A DNA stretch of 49,884 nucleotides from Candidatus Agathobaculum merdipullorum. GTDB lineage: Bacteria; Bacillota; Clostridia; Oscillospirales; Butyricicoccaceae. The stretch spans positions 1-49,884 of the forward strand of contig DXDZ01000010.1 in the NCBI GenBank assembly GCA_019115185.1, written 5' to 3'. Shown here piece after piece: positions 1 through 7,909 of this stretch. The notes beneath the pieces are model-generated. The model was not told the DNA's origin. It made no database searches and saw nothing but the letters and a program-made list of their open reading frames with translations. Both the position numbers and the translations under genes were made by a program. Every line of letters begins with the position of its first letter. The stretch's first letter is position 1.

Positions 1-52
1 CTATCCCAACGATCTCTACTACATCCCGATCCATTTTCCCGCGTTCCAGCAT
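1..52 (-). CDS. Possible 5' end of an unidentified gene, cut by the window edge
   Basis: On the minus strand an ATG at 52-50 opens a frame that stays open for 17 codons to the window edge (MLERGKMDRDVVEIVG...). It is preceded by a purine-rich, Shine-Dalgarno-like stretch (AAGGTGGTGAG) at a plausible distance, and by a TAAAAT-like -10 box. Too little protein is visible to name a family. It lies downstream of the rrf2-like gene but beyond a hairpin terminator, so it is probably a separate transcription unit. It could be a chance frame. Confidence 0.3.
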   Translation of the reverse strand, partial: MLERGKMDRDVVEIVGI

Positions 53-91
53 TGCTCTCACCACCTTCTGCTATTTTACCACTTATAAACG

Positions 92-119
92 AAAAAGCCC
101 AGCCTAAGCTGGACTTTTT
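92..119 (-). terminator. Rho-independent terminator, probably ending the GTPase-rrf2 unit
   Basis: AAAAAGCCCAGC and GCTGGACTTTTT form a hairpin with one G-T pair and a 4-nt loop. In the minus direction it is followed by a T-rich run. A second GC-rich hairpin (ACGCCGGAC / GTCCGGCGT, 131-152) lies just before it on the minus strand, so the rrf2-like gene ends in a tandem hairpin. Confidence 0.65.
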
Positions 120-161
120 CGACAGACTCAACGCCGGACTTTCGTCCGGCGTTATTTATTT

Positions 162-590
162 TTAAATGGAAAAATCCAACGCCTTGCCGCGATTGACCAG
201 TTCCTCCAGCGTGACCGAATCCACATACTGATTGACTACATCGTACAAGCCGCGCCAAAAGTCCAGCGTAATGCATTCCTGCGCGCGTGCGCACTCCACC
301 GGATCATGTTCCAGACAGGCCACCGGCACCAGAGCGCCTTCCGTAATACGCAAAATGTCTCCCACAGTATATTCGGAGGGATGCCGCGCCAATTGATATC
401 CGCCCTGTGCACCACGCGTGGATGTCACAAATCCTGCGCGGGACAACTGAACGACAATCTGTTCCAGATATTTGGCCGATATTTCCTGCCTTTTGGAAAT
501 ATCCCGCAACGGGATGTAGCCGGCAGCATCATGCTGTGCCAGATCGATCATCAGGCGAAGCGCATATCTTCCCTTTGTCGAAATCTTCAT
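162..590 (-). CDS. Rrf2/IscR-family transcriptional regulator
   Basis: This 142-residue protein has the typical Rrf2 start MKISTKGRYALRLM, a winged helix over about residues 1-65 (recognition region around SAKYLEQIVVQLSRAGF, then the wing STRGAQGGYQLAR) and a C-terminal helix. Cys92, Cys100 and Cys106 sit where IscR-type members bind an Fe-S cluster, though the spacing (7 and 5 residues between cysteines) is not identical to E. coli IscR. I chose ATG 590-588 because AAAGGGG lies 7 nt upstream; a TTG at 611 has no such site. It follows the GTPase-NYN gene by 62 bp on the same strand with no visible terminator between, so the two are probably co-transcribed. Family assignment is firm; the Fe-S role is inferred, and its targets cannot be read here. 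Confidence 0.9.
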   Translation of the reverse strand: MKISTKGRYALRLMIDLAQHDAAGYIPLRDISKRQEISAKYLEQIVVQLSRAGFVTSTRGAQGGYQLARHPSEYTVGDILRITEGALVPVACLEHDPVECARAQECITLDFWRGLYDVVNQYVDSVTLEELVNRGKALDFSI

Positions 591-652
591 ATGCATACCC
601 CTTTGCAACAATTATTCCTCAACAGCCGCCACGTTCCAACATCCGCCGCATA

Positions 653-3223
653 TCATCCATCCTGCTGCAAACGCGCAATCACATCCGCGATATGCTGGCT
701 GGCCTGCTCCACTTCCCATTTCAGTTCCGTGGCGGAGATGCGCTCCGCACCATGCCCCAGAATAATCATCTGCTCCATGCCATCCGATGTGGCAACGCGC
801 ACACGGTGCTTGCGGGAGAGGTCATAAGATGCCTGCTCAATATACATGTCTGCCGTTTCCGCCTCTTTGGTGTAAACGATATGCAGACCATGCCGCTTTT
901 CGATCGACCCCATTCCCCCTTTGACTTTATATGCATCAAACACCACAATCAAATGGCATTTACGCACACTTTGATAATTACTCAATACGTTAATGAGCGC
1001 TTCGCGCGCCGCATTGATATCCGCAGCGGCCATGCTGCGCAATTCGTCCCATGCGAAAATGATATTATACCCATCGACCAGCAGATAGTCGTCCGCACGG
1101 ATGCGGGTGACATACAGCTGCTCGATCGTCTCTGCTTTTTTGCGGCTCTGCTGGAAAGCTTCAAAGCTGCGGTCCCGGATCGGACCATAGGTGCGCTCAA
1201 ACAACGCGCGCAGCTCTTTATCGTCCTCCAAACCGGATGACGACGCACGGCGCACCGGCTGAGGCGCCGGCTCTTGTTCCTCCTCCTGCTGCAAACGGAC
1301 GCCCGCGTCCATATGCGCATGTGCGCGCACCTCGTCCCACTTGACGACATAGCCCGCGCCATGCGAACAAAACACGGAATCCGGGGAATTTTCGGTATCG
1401 TGCTCCGGCTGATACCCGCACTGCTCGATCACCTGCGCGGCATCATGGCAGGGCGCATAGCCGTCCGGCGTGCACACCAGCCGTCCGCGTCCCTTGGTAT
1501 AGGCTGCAACCTCGGTCCAGTAATTTCGCATCGTGGAAACCGGTGCCGTGCCGCTCAGCAGCACGCCGTCCTCCTGCGGCTCAGGCGGTTCAAATGTACC
1601 CTCCATGCGCTGAATGTCGTTCATCGCACGGCCCACGCACTCTTCCGGCAGGGACAGCTCAAAGGCATAATACGGTTCGAGCAGCACACTTTCCGCCTGC
1701 ATCAGACCGTTTCGTACCGCACGATAAGTCGCTTCGCGGAAATCGCCGCCCTCGGTATGCTTGACATGCGCGCGACCGGTCAGCAGCGTGATTTTCATAT
1801 CGGTGATCGGTGCGCCGGTCAGCACACCAACATGCGTTTTCTCCGCCAGATGCGTCAAAATCAAACGCTGCCAGTTGATATCCAGCGTATCGACCGGACA
1901 AATCGTGGCAAACTGCAAACCGCTGCCGCGCTCGCTCGGCTCAAGCAGCAAATGCACCTCCGCATAATGGCGCAGCGGCTCAAAGTGGCCGATGCCGACT
2001 GCGGGCGTTGTGATGGTTTCCTTATAGACAATGCTGCCTTCGTCAAACGTGACCGGAACGCCAAAGCGTTCCGCGATCACGCGGGTCAGGATTTCCAGCT
2101 GCACCTCACCCATCAGCTGCAAATGAATCTCACCCAAACGCTCGTTCCAGACCACACGCAGCTGCGGGTCCTCTTCTTCCAGCTGACGCAAATTTTTTAA
2201 CATCGTATGTGCGTCATATGTATCCGGGAACTGCACCCGGTATCCCAATACCGGCTCGAGTACCGGCGGCAGCGCACCTGCCGCGGTGCCCAGCCCCATG
2301 CCGGGCTTGGTATGTGTCAGGCCGGTCACGGCACAGACCATGCCGCTTTCCGCCCGCTCGACCGATTGAAATTTTTCACCCGAATAGACGCGGATCTGAT
2401 TGACCTTTTCCTGCCAGCCGCCGTCCTCCTCGCCGGACAGCAACGCGCGCACCGCAAGTGTACCGCCGGTGATCTTGAGATGCGACAGGCGGTTTCCCTG
2501 TCCGTCTCGCGTGATCTTAAATACCTGCGCACCAAATTCGCCGGTATACTCCGGCTGCTGCGTGTAGCGCTCCAGTCCGTCGAGCAGCGCTTCCACGCCT
2601 TCCAGCCGCAACGCCGATCCGAAATAGCACGGAAACACCTTGCGGCTGCGAATGAGAGACGCAATTTCTTGCGGCTCTACGCATCCCGTTTCCAGATACC
2701 GTTCGAGCAGCGCCTCGTCGCACATGGCGATCTCCTCGGCCATAGTATCCGGCTGGTCAAAGGCAATGCAGCCATCCCCCAGACGCTTTTTCAGTTCCGC
2801 CATGCGCGCCGCACGCGCGTCCGGATGGATGTCCATTTTATTGATAAAAAGAAAGGTCGGCACATGATGCCGCTCGAGCAGCCGCCACAGCGTCTGCGTA
2901 TGCGCCTGCACGCCGTCCGTCCCGCTGACCACTAAAACCGCATAGTCCAGCACCTGCAGCGTGCGCTCCATTTCCGCAGAAAAATCCACGTGTCCCGGCG
3001 TGTCCAGCAGCGTCACCGCAGCGGTCGGCAGCGTCAGCTCGGCCTGTTTGGAAAAAACCGTGATGCCCCGCTCCCGCTCGATTGCGAACGTGTCCAAAAA
3101 GGCATTTTGATGGTCTACCCGTCCCAGTTTTTTCAGTGCGCCCGTCAGGTACAGCAACGCTTCCGACAGCGTTGTTTTACCCGCATCCACATGCGCCAGA
3201 ATACCGATGACAATTCGTTTCAT
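653..3223 (-). CDS. TetM/EF-G-like translational GTPase fused to a C-terminal NYN (YacP/Rae1-like) nuclease domain
   Basis: This 856-residue protein is much longer than TetM-type ribosomal protection proteins (about 640). Residues 1-225 are the G domain: HVDAGKTT (11-18), RERGIT (50-55), DTPGHVDF (74-81), NKMD (128-131) and a G5-like FGSAL (201-205). Domains II to V of the EF-G/TetM fold run to about residue 640. A Glu/Pro-rich linker (646-700) leads to a NYN/PIN-like domain (712-856) with acidic residues D717 (VDGYN), D763 (VVFDAYK), E789/D792 (EAETAD) and D814 (ATSDG). B. subtilis YacP (Rae1) is a stand-alone domain of this type that cleaves mRNA in the ribosomal A site. The fused architecture suggests a ribosome-targeted factor carrying an RNase. 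ATG 3223 has AGAAGGAAAC just upstream. Automated pipelines would likely call it tetracycline resistance, which the sequence does not show. Confidence 0.9.
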   Translation of the reverse strand: MKRIVIGILAHVDAGKTTLSEALLYLTGALKKLGRVDHQNAFLDTFAIERERGITVFSKQAELTLPTAAVTLLDTPGHVDFSAEMERTLQVLDYAVLVVSGTDGVQAHTQTLWRLLERHHVPTFLFINKMDIHPDARAARMAELKKRLGDGCIAFDQPDTMAEEIAMCDEALLERYLETGCVEPQEIASLIRSRKVFPCYFGSALRLEGVEALLDGLERYTQQPEYTGEFGAQVFKITRDGQGNRLSHLKITGGTLAVRALLSGEEDGGWQEKVNQIRVYSGEKFQSVERAESGMVCAVTGLTHTKPGMGLGTAAGALPPVLEPVLGYRVQFPDTYDAHTMLKNLRQLEEEDPQLRVVWNERLGEIHLQLMGEVQLEILTRVIAERFGVPVTFDEGSIVYKETITTPAVGIGHFEPLRHYAEVHLLLEPSERGSGLQFATICPVDTLDINWQRLILTHLAEKTHVGVLTGAPITDMKITLLTGRAHVKHTEGGDFREATYRAVRNGLMQAESVLLEPYYAFELSLPEECVGRAMNDIQRMEGTFEPPEPQEDGVLLSGTAPVSTMRNYWTEVAAYTKGRGRLVCTPDGYAPCHDAAQVIEQCGYQPEHDTENSPDSVFCSHGAGYVVKWDEVRAHAHMDAGVRLQQEEEQEPAPQPVRRASSSGLEDDKELRALFERTYGPIRDRSFEAFQQSRKKAETIEQLYVTRIRADDYLLVDGYNIIFAWDELRSMAAADINAAREALINVLSNYQSVRKCHLIVVFDAYKVKGGMGSIEKRHGLHIVYTKEAETADMYIEQASYDLSRKHRVRVATSDGMEQMIILGHGAERISATELKWEVEQASQHIADVIARLQQDG

Positions 3224-3252
3224 AGTTTCCTTCTCATTGATTGGTTTATGAT

Positions 3253-3281
3253 ATTATATCAAAAAAGTAGTCAAAGCACAA
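3253..3281 (-). promoter_or_regulatory. Sigma-A-type promoter for the GTPase-NYN gene
   Basis: On the minus strand TTGTGC (3281-3276) and TATAAT (3258-3253) are 17 bp apart. The -10 box lies about 30 bp upstream of the ATG, leaving a very short leader with no room for a TetM-like attenuator. Confidence 0.55.
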
Positions 3282-3470
3282 GACATTCCAGACGCTGCAC
3301 GCGCATAACATTTTTTCCTTTTAAAACGCCAATATTGAAATTTTTGCACATAATTTGCGCATCTTTTTTCCATGAAGAGCAGCAATTTCATCTCATATTA
3401 CGGTTTTTTGCGCACAAAATACTATCAGCAAATCCCCAAAAACAAAAATCAAACAAAAGGAGAGAAAATC

Positions 3471-3584
3471 ATGACTAACACGAAAAATGGTTCCAATCAG
3501 GGTATGGTTCCGGAAGCACGCGCTGCAATGGATCGCTTTAAGATGGAGGCGGCAGCCGACCTTGCTGTCTCTTCTCCATCTTAA
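3471..3584 (+). pseudogene. 5' half of an alpha/beta-type SASP gene, interrupted by the galactose island
   Basis: From ATG 3471, with AAAAGGAG 7-8 nt upstream, the frame encodes the N-terminal half of an alpha/beta-type small acid-soluble spore protein: GSNQ, VPEARAAMDRFKMEAAADL. These proteins coat and protect DNA in dormant spores. After Leu31 (codon 3561-3563) similarity stops and the frame runs six foreign codons (AVSSPS) to TAA at 3582-3584. The missing C-terminal half is at 19675-19797, same strand. Joining CTT (3561-3563) to GGC (19675-19677) yields an uninterrupted 71-residue protein with seven residues between FK and GV, as family members have. The interruption is therefore by insertion, not decay. 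A CATATTA (3394-3400) preceded by TGAAGA could be part of a forespore promoter, but the spacing is not convincing. Confidence 0.93.
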
Positions 3585-3585
3585 A
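3537..3585. other. attL: left junction of the serine-recombinase island
   Basis: Host SASP sequence runs up to CTTG at 3561-3564 and foreign sequence begins at 3565. TTG at 3562-3564 is the only sequence shared with the right junction at the crossover (19673-19675). The site is flanked by a perfect 12-bp inverted repeat: TTTAAGATGGAG (3537-3548, host side) and CTCCATCTTAAA (3574-3585, element side), with dyad centre at 3561, essentially at the crossover. Confidence 0.85.
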
Positions 3586-3622
3586 CCATTCCCAACCACA
3601 CCTACATACCGGCTCACACCCT

Positions 3623-3660
3623 AAACGGTCGTTTTCTGCTTTTGCGGGAGACGGCCGTTT
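3623..3660. other. Imperfect GC-rich hairpin near the left end of the island
   Basis: AAACGGTCGTTTTCTGC (3623-3639) can pair with GCGGGAGACGGCCGTTT (3644-3660), using several G-T pairs and a 4-nt loop. It lies between attL and the promoter of the two-component genes and could stop transcription entering from the SASP promoter. There is no strong T tract, so its function is uncertain. Confidence 0.35.
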
Positions 3661-3682
3661 GTATATAGTTGCAGAAATTGTT

Positions 3683-3711
3683 TTGCGAAATGGGGAGAAA
3701 TTTGGTATAAT
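3683..3711 (+). promoter_or_regulatory. Sigma-A-type promoter for the two-component operon
   Basis: TTGCGA (3683-3688) and a consensus TATAAT (3706-3711) are separated by 17 bp. The response regulator ATG follows at 3768. Confidence 0.65.
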
Positions 3712-3767
3712 ACTGCACATCAGAATCCCACATATCGCCTTGGCGAGGAAAGGATGGGTGCCGTGTT

Positions 3768-5048
3768 ATGGCAAAGTCATTATATTCCGTGATTGTCGCA
3801 GATGATGAGGATGAATTAAGAGAAGCCGTATGCACCATGATTCCCTGGGAGGACTACGGTTTCCGATTGGTGGGCAGCGCCAGCAACGGGCTGGATGCCT
3901 TGCAGATGGTGGAGGAATGCGAGCCCGACCTGCTGCTCACCGATATTCGGATGCCTTTCATCTCGGGTATTGAGCTTGCCCGGCAAGTGCGCGAGATCCG
4001 CCCTGCCACGAACATTGCGTTTCTCAGCGGCTATGACGATTTTGAATACGCCAAGCAGGCAATCCAATATAACATTATCAGCTATATGCTCAAACCCCTG
4101 ACCATGGAAGGACTGAGCAAGGAGCTGCAAAATATCCGGCAGAAGATCGACGCTCAGTTTGCTATGTTCCGGCAGGCCTCCCCCAATCCCGGCGGACTGG
4201 ATCTCCAGACCGCGATGCTGATGCCTCTGGTGCTGGACGATTACGCCGAGACGGACGGCGAAGCGCGGGCCAAGGCCTACGCCCGACAGTGCGGCTTGCT
4301 GCGTGATCTGGATGACCGCCCCCACTATGTCGTGATGGTATCCACCCTGCTGGAAGCGGACGGCGGCAACTGCACTGCGCCCTCCTTTGTAGCGTCCGTC
4401 AACCGGCTGGCAACCAAATACCTGCGGGGCGCCCATTTCTTCGCTTCCGGCAAAGTGATCTCCGTGCTGCTGGGCAATCCCTCCGAGTTTGACAAGTATC
4501 TTCACATTCTGGCCGACGAAATCCCCCAGATGGCCGATCGCGTACTGGGCAAATGCTGCCGCATCGGTATCAGCCGTGCCACGCACAATCTGACTGCCCT
4601 CCACAACGCCTACCGGGAAGCGATGGAGGCCCTCCGGCAGGGCGATCGCATGGAAAGCGGCGCGCAGTTCATCAGCGACCTGAACCCGGCAGTCAAGGGC
4701 GGCGAACTGCTGTGCAAGCGGGCCATGGAAGCGCTCAACCAACATTATATGGATGCGAACCTCTCTCTGGTATCGCTCAGCGGAATGCTGACCGTCAGCC
4801 CCAACCACCTTTCCACCTGCATCAAAAAATACACCGGCGAAACCTTCATCAATATCCTCATTCGCAAGCGGATGGAGGCTGCCCGCGATCTGCTGGTCTC
4901 CTCCCCGCTGAAAATTCAGGAGATCGCCCAGCGATGCGGCTACACCGACCAGCATTATTTCAGCTACTGCTTCAAAAAATACTGCGGCGAGTCCCCCAGC
5001 ACGATGCGCCGCAGGTTGGATCGAGAAAAGGCGGGTGACCCATTGTGA
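3768..5048 (+). CDS. Response regulator with AraC-type DNA-binding domain (YesN type)
   Basis: This 426-residue protein begins with a receiver domain (about residues 6-120): acidic pocket ADDED near residue 11, phosphoacceptor Asp59 in LLLTDIRMP, and the conserved Lys109 in YMLKP. A middle region without a recognisable motif spans about 125-310. The C-terminal 105 residues are a double helix-turn-helix AraC domain (LSLVSLSGMLTVSPNHLSTC and KIQEIAQRCGYTDQHYFSYC). AGGAAAGGATGGG upstream supports ATG 3768. The stop overlaps the kinase start by 4 bp, so the two are translationally coupled. Together with the YesM-type kinase and the lipoprotein behind it, it most likely activates the galactose transporter or Leloir operons on the same island. 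The regulated promoters are inferred from position only. Confidence 0.93.
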   Translation: MAKSLYSVIVADDEDELREAVCTMIPWEDYGFRLVGSASNGLDALQMVEECEPDLLLTDIRMPFISGIELARQVREIRPATNIAFLSGYDDFEYAKQAIQYNIISYMLKPLTMEGLSKELQNIRQKIDAQFAMFRQASPNPGGLDLQTAMLMPLVLDDYAETDGEARAKAYARQCGLLRDLDDRPHYVVMVSTLLEADGGNCTAPSFVASVNRLATKYLRGAHFFASGKVISVLLGNPSEFDKYLHILADEIPQMADRVLGKCCRIGISRATHNLTALHNAYREAMEALRQGDRMESGAQFISDLNPAVKGGELLCKRAMEALNQHYMDANLSLVSLSGMLTVSPNHLSTCIKKYTGETFINILIRKRMEAARDLLVSSPLKIQEIAQRCGYTDQHYFSYCFKKYCGESPSTMRRRLDREKAGDPL

Positions 5049-6763
5049 AAGACGGCATCTCCCGCACAGGCCTGCGCATCACCACCATTCTGGTTTCTAT
5101 GGTGCTGAGCGTGGCCGCGGTTATCCTGTGCTGCTGCATCCTGCTTTTTCTCAACCGTTACCGCAGCGCCATGGTACAAAGCGCCCTGACCAGCAGCGAC
5201 CAAGCCGTTTCACAGGTTTCCAACACGGTCGGGAACTATCTGCAAAGCATGGAACAGGCGATGTCGCTGGTGGAGTGGTCCATGCTGGAAAGCGCCGACA
5301 ACCGCAATCAGCTTTTGGACGCTTTTCTCACTTTTCGCCCGGACGTTGTCGCGGTGACCAGCTACTCGCCCTCCGGCAAAATGCTGGACTGTTGGTGTCT
5401 TGACCGGGCCCCCCGGGAAAACATTTACCAAAACCTTTCTTTCAATCTGGAACGGGCCCGCGCCTCGGGCGGCGCTTATATGACTGCCCCGCACGTGGAG
5501 AGCATCTTCGAGGGCTATTATCCCTGGGTGGTGACCATGACCGTCCCGCTGGAGTCCGGCAATCAGACGTCTTGGGTCTCGCTCGACCTGAGCTTTTCCA
5601 GCATCTCCACCTACATCAACAATGTCAGCATCGGCCAGCGCGGCTACTGCTTTCTGATGGACAAAGAGGGCAATATCGTTTACCACCCGCAGCAGCAGCT
5701 GCTGTACTCAGGCCTGAAATCAGAGGACACCGCCTCTCTGGCTGCACTGGAAGACGGCGCCTATGTCGATGACACCGTGATCTATTCCGTCACCAGCGTG
5801 GCGGGCAGCGACTGGCGAATTGTGGGCGTCAGCTATGTGGATGAAATGGTCAACCGCAGCTTCCGCGAAATGATTCGCCTGTCCTTGGTGCTTGGGGTGG
5901 CGCTGCTTGCGGCTGCGGTATTGACAAGTGTGCTTCTCTCCCGCCTGCTGGCGCGCCCGCTGCGCGGTCTGGCCGACGCGATGGAGCGTTTTGAGACCGA
6001 CGCCGACCACTTTACCTACCTGCCCGTGGGTGGCACGCGGGAGGTGCAGGAGCTGTCAGGTTCCTTCGAGCATATGGTGCTGCGCATCCAGCGCCTTATG
6101 TCCACCGTGCGCGAGGAAGAGGTCAACCTGCGCAAAACCGAGCTGAAAGCCCTGCAAGCCCAAATCAATCCCCACTTTCTGTACAATACTTTGGATTCCA
6201 TCGCATGGATGTGCGAACAGGGCCGCAATGACGACGCGGTCAAGATGATCCATGCGCTCGCCCGCTTGTTCCGCATCAGCATCAGCAAAGGGCACGAACT
6301 TATTCCGATCGCCAAGGAGATCGAGCATGCGGAAAGCTATCTGCAAATCCAGAAATACCGCTATAAAAACCAGTTTACCTATGAATTCGATGTAGACCCT
6401 GCGTGTCTCAACTACTACTGCAACAAGATCACCCTGCAACCCATCATTGAGAACGCCATCAACCACGGCCTTGATCTGCTGGTGGATGAAGGCCGCATCA
6501 CCGTACAGGTGCGGCAGGACGGAGAGGACATCGTATTCAAGGTGCAGGACAACGGCGTAGGCATGAGCGATGAGCTGATCCGCTCCATTCTGGCGCATGA
6601 GCCGGAGGACCGCACCGGTATCGGCATCCGCAATGTCAACGACCGGCTGCAAATCTATTTCGGCAAGCAGTACGGCCTGCGCATCACCAGCGAACCGGAT
6701 GTAGGAACCTGCGTGGAGATCCTCATGCCCAAGATACAGGAGGGGGATTATGAAGCGAAATAG
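5045..6763 (+). CDS. Sensor histidine kinase (YesM type)
   Basis: This 572-residue membrane kinase has an N-terminal transmembrane helix (about 13-37), an extracytoplasmic sensor region of about 240 residues that fits a Cache-like domain, a second helix (about 279-303) and a HAMP segment. A His_kinase domain follows, with phosphoacceptor His377 in QINPHFLYNTLDS, then a HATPase domain (LQPIIENAINHG, VQDNGVGMS, GIGIRNVNDRL). The GTG start at 5045 overlaps the regulator's stop (GTGA). It ends 14 bp inside the start of the next gene, a lipoprotein sugar-binding protein, so the three form one tightly coupled operon. By analogy with kinase-binding-protein pairs in Clostridia, the ligand may be sensed through that lipoprotein. 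Family is certain, ligand is inferred. Confidence 0.93.
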   Translation: MKDGISRTGLRITTILVSMVLSVAAVILCCCILLFLNRYRSAMVQSALTSSDQAVSQVSNTVGNYLQSMEQAMSLVEWSMLESADNRNQLLDAFLTFRPDVVAVTSYSPSGKMLDCWCLDRAPRENIYQNLSFNLERARASGGAYMTAPHVESIFEGYYPWVVTMTVPLESGNQTSWVSLDLSFSSISTYINNVSIGQRGYCFLMDKEGNIVYHPQQQLLYSGLKSEDTASLAALEDGAYVDDTVIYSVTSVAGSDWRIVGVSYVDEMVNRSFREMIRLSLVLGVALLAAAVLTSVLLSRLLARPLRGLADAMERFETDADHFTYLPVGGTREVQELSGSFEHMVLRIQRLMSTVREEEVNLRKTELKALQAQINPHFLYNTLDSIAWMCEQGRNDDAVKMIHALARLFRISISKGHELIPIAKEIEHAESYLQIQKYRYKNQFTYEFDVDPACLNYYCNKITLQPIIENAINHGLDLLVDEGRITVQVRQDGEDIVFKVQDNGVGMSDELIRSILAHEPEDRTGIGIRNVNDRLQIYFGKQYGLRITSEPDVGTCVEILMPKIQEGDYEAK

Positions 6764-7721
6764 ATGGCGCGCAGGATGGGCTGCTCTGCTTTGCATCCTG
6801 CTGTGCGGCTGCTCGACAGGCACCGACTATTCCCGGCAGCATACGGTAACGCTGGTGTCCAAATCCACACAGACTGAGTTTTGGCTGTCCGTCTTTGCCG
6901 GGGCGGAGGCCGCTGCCACCGAATATAACCTCAAGCTCAACATCATCGGCCCGGATACTGAGGAAGACTATGAAACCCAGAATCAGATGGTGGCCGATGC
7001 GGTGAGCGAAGGCGCGGAAGCCATTGTATTTTCCGCCATCGACTATGAAAACAATGCCGCTGCGATTGATGCCGCCGCCAAAGAGGGCGTCAAAATCGTA
7101 GCCATCGACAGCAATGTGGACTCCGAGGCCGTCAGCACCTACATCGGCACCGATAATTACGCCGCCGGACAAATGGCGGCGCAGGCGGCTCTTGAGCGGG
7201 TCAAAACGCCGCTGAAGGTCGGCATCGTCAATTACGACATCAGCAGCGCCAACGGACAGGAACGGGAACAGGGTGCGCTGGATGCCTTTGCCGACAGCGG
7301 TCGGGCTGAAGTCGTCAGCGTCATTAACACGCTGGCAGAAGCCAGCCACGCCAAAAAGGATACCACTACCCTGCTTTCCATTCACCCGGAAATCAACGTC
7401 TTGCTGGCCTTCAACGAACCGACCAGTGTGGGCGCCGCTCAGGCGATCGAGCAGCTGGGCTTGTGCAATTCGGTCTTTCTGGTCGGCTTTGACTCCAATG
7501 TTGCCACCGTAGACGGTCTGCAAGAAGGCTCGGTCGATGCCCTTATTGTGCAGAACCCCTACGCCATGGGCTATCTGGGTGTGGAAAGCGCCTATAAGCT
7601 GCTTACCGGGCAGGTGGGCAGCATGGAGCGTATTGTAGACACCTCCACACAGATCGTAGATCGGAACAACCTTTTCGAGGTGGACAGCCAAAAAGCGCTC
7701 TTCGCGTTTGACTCCCGATAA
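6750..7721 (+). CDS. Lipoprotein periplasmic-binding-protein-like sugar sensor (Peripla_BP_4 fold)
   Basis: This 323-residue protein starts with a lipoprotein signal (MKRNRWRAGWAALLCILLC, then CGCST; lipidated Cys about 21-22), followed by a LacI-like periplasmic binding fold. Recognisable pieces are VTLVSKSTQTEFWLSVFAGA, ADAVSEGAEAIVFSAID, IGTDNYAAGQMAA and VFLVGFDSN. GGAGGGGG precedes ATG 6750, which overlaps the kinase gene by 14 bp. Its location in the regulatory operon, with a terminator and a separate promoter before mglB, argues for an accessory ligand sensor for the kinase rather than the transport binding protein. MglB, encoded next, is a distinct and longer protein. The likely ligand is a hexose such as galactose, from context only. 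Confidence 0.88.
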   Translation: MKRNRWRAGWAALLCILLCGCSTGTDYSRQHTVTLVSKSTQTEFWLSVFAGAEAAATEYNLKLNIIGPDTEEDYETQNQMVADAVSEGAEAIVFSAIDYENNAAAIDAAAKEGVKIVAIDSNVDSEAVSTYIGTDNYAAGQMAAQAALERVKTPLKVGIVNYDISSANGQEREQGALDAFADSGRAEVVSVINTLAEASHAKKDTTTLLSIHPEINVLLAFNEPTSVGAAQAIEQLGLCNSVFLVGFDSNVATVDGLQEGSVDALIVQNPYAMGYLGVESAYKLLTGQVGSMERIVDTSTQIVDRNNLFEVDSQKALFAFDSR

Positions 7722-7757
7722 AATTGTGCATGATGCACAATTTTATCGGGATAATTT
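7714..7757 (+). terminator. Terminator of the sensor operon: perfect 18-bp inverted repeat
   Basis: 7714-7731 and 7733-7750 are perfect reverse complements around a single central G (7732), followed by a T-rich run (ATAATTTTTT). The left arm overlaps the last codons and stop of the lipoprotein gene. The near-continuous palindrome could also serve as a protein-binding site, but its position and the T run fit termination. Confidence 0.8.
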
Positions 7758-7812
7758 TTTGTCTAATCATAAATTTCAATGAAATTTACCCCTTCTGCGG
7801 TGATTTTTCACC

Positions 7813-7841
7813 TTGTTTTTCCACTCGGTTTCCTCTACAAT
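7813..7841 (+). promoter_or_regulatory. Promoter for mglB
   Basis: TTGTTT (7813-7818) and TACAAT (7836-7841) are 17 bp apart, ahead of mglB at 7910. It separates the transporter genes from the sensor operon and is a reasonable target for the AraC-type regulator. No operator repeat was obvious to me. Confidence 0.55.
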
Positions 7842-7909
7842 GAAAGCAAGCAGGAAGGAACTTTGGTAGAAAGTCCCTCCCAATTCAAAAGGAGAAAAGG
7901 AGAATCATT

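Noticed and set aside
653-3223. Calling the GTPase a tetracycline-resistance determinant
   Set aside because: The TetM-like part is diverged and fused to a NYN domain, and no TetM-style attenuator leader is present. Resistance cannot be inferred from sequence here.
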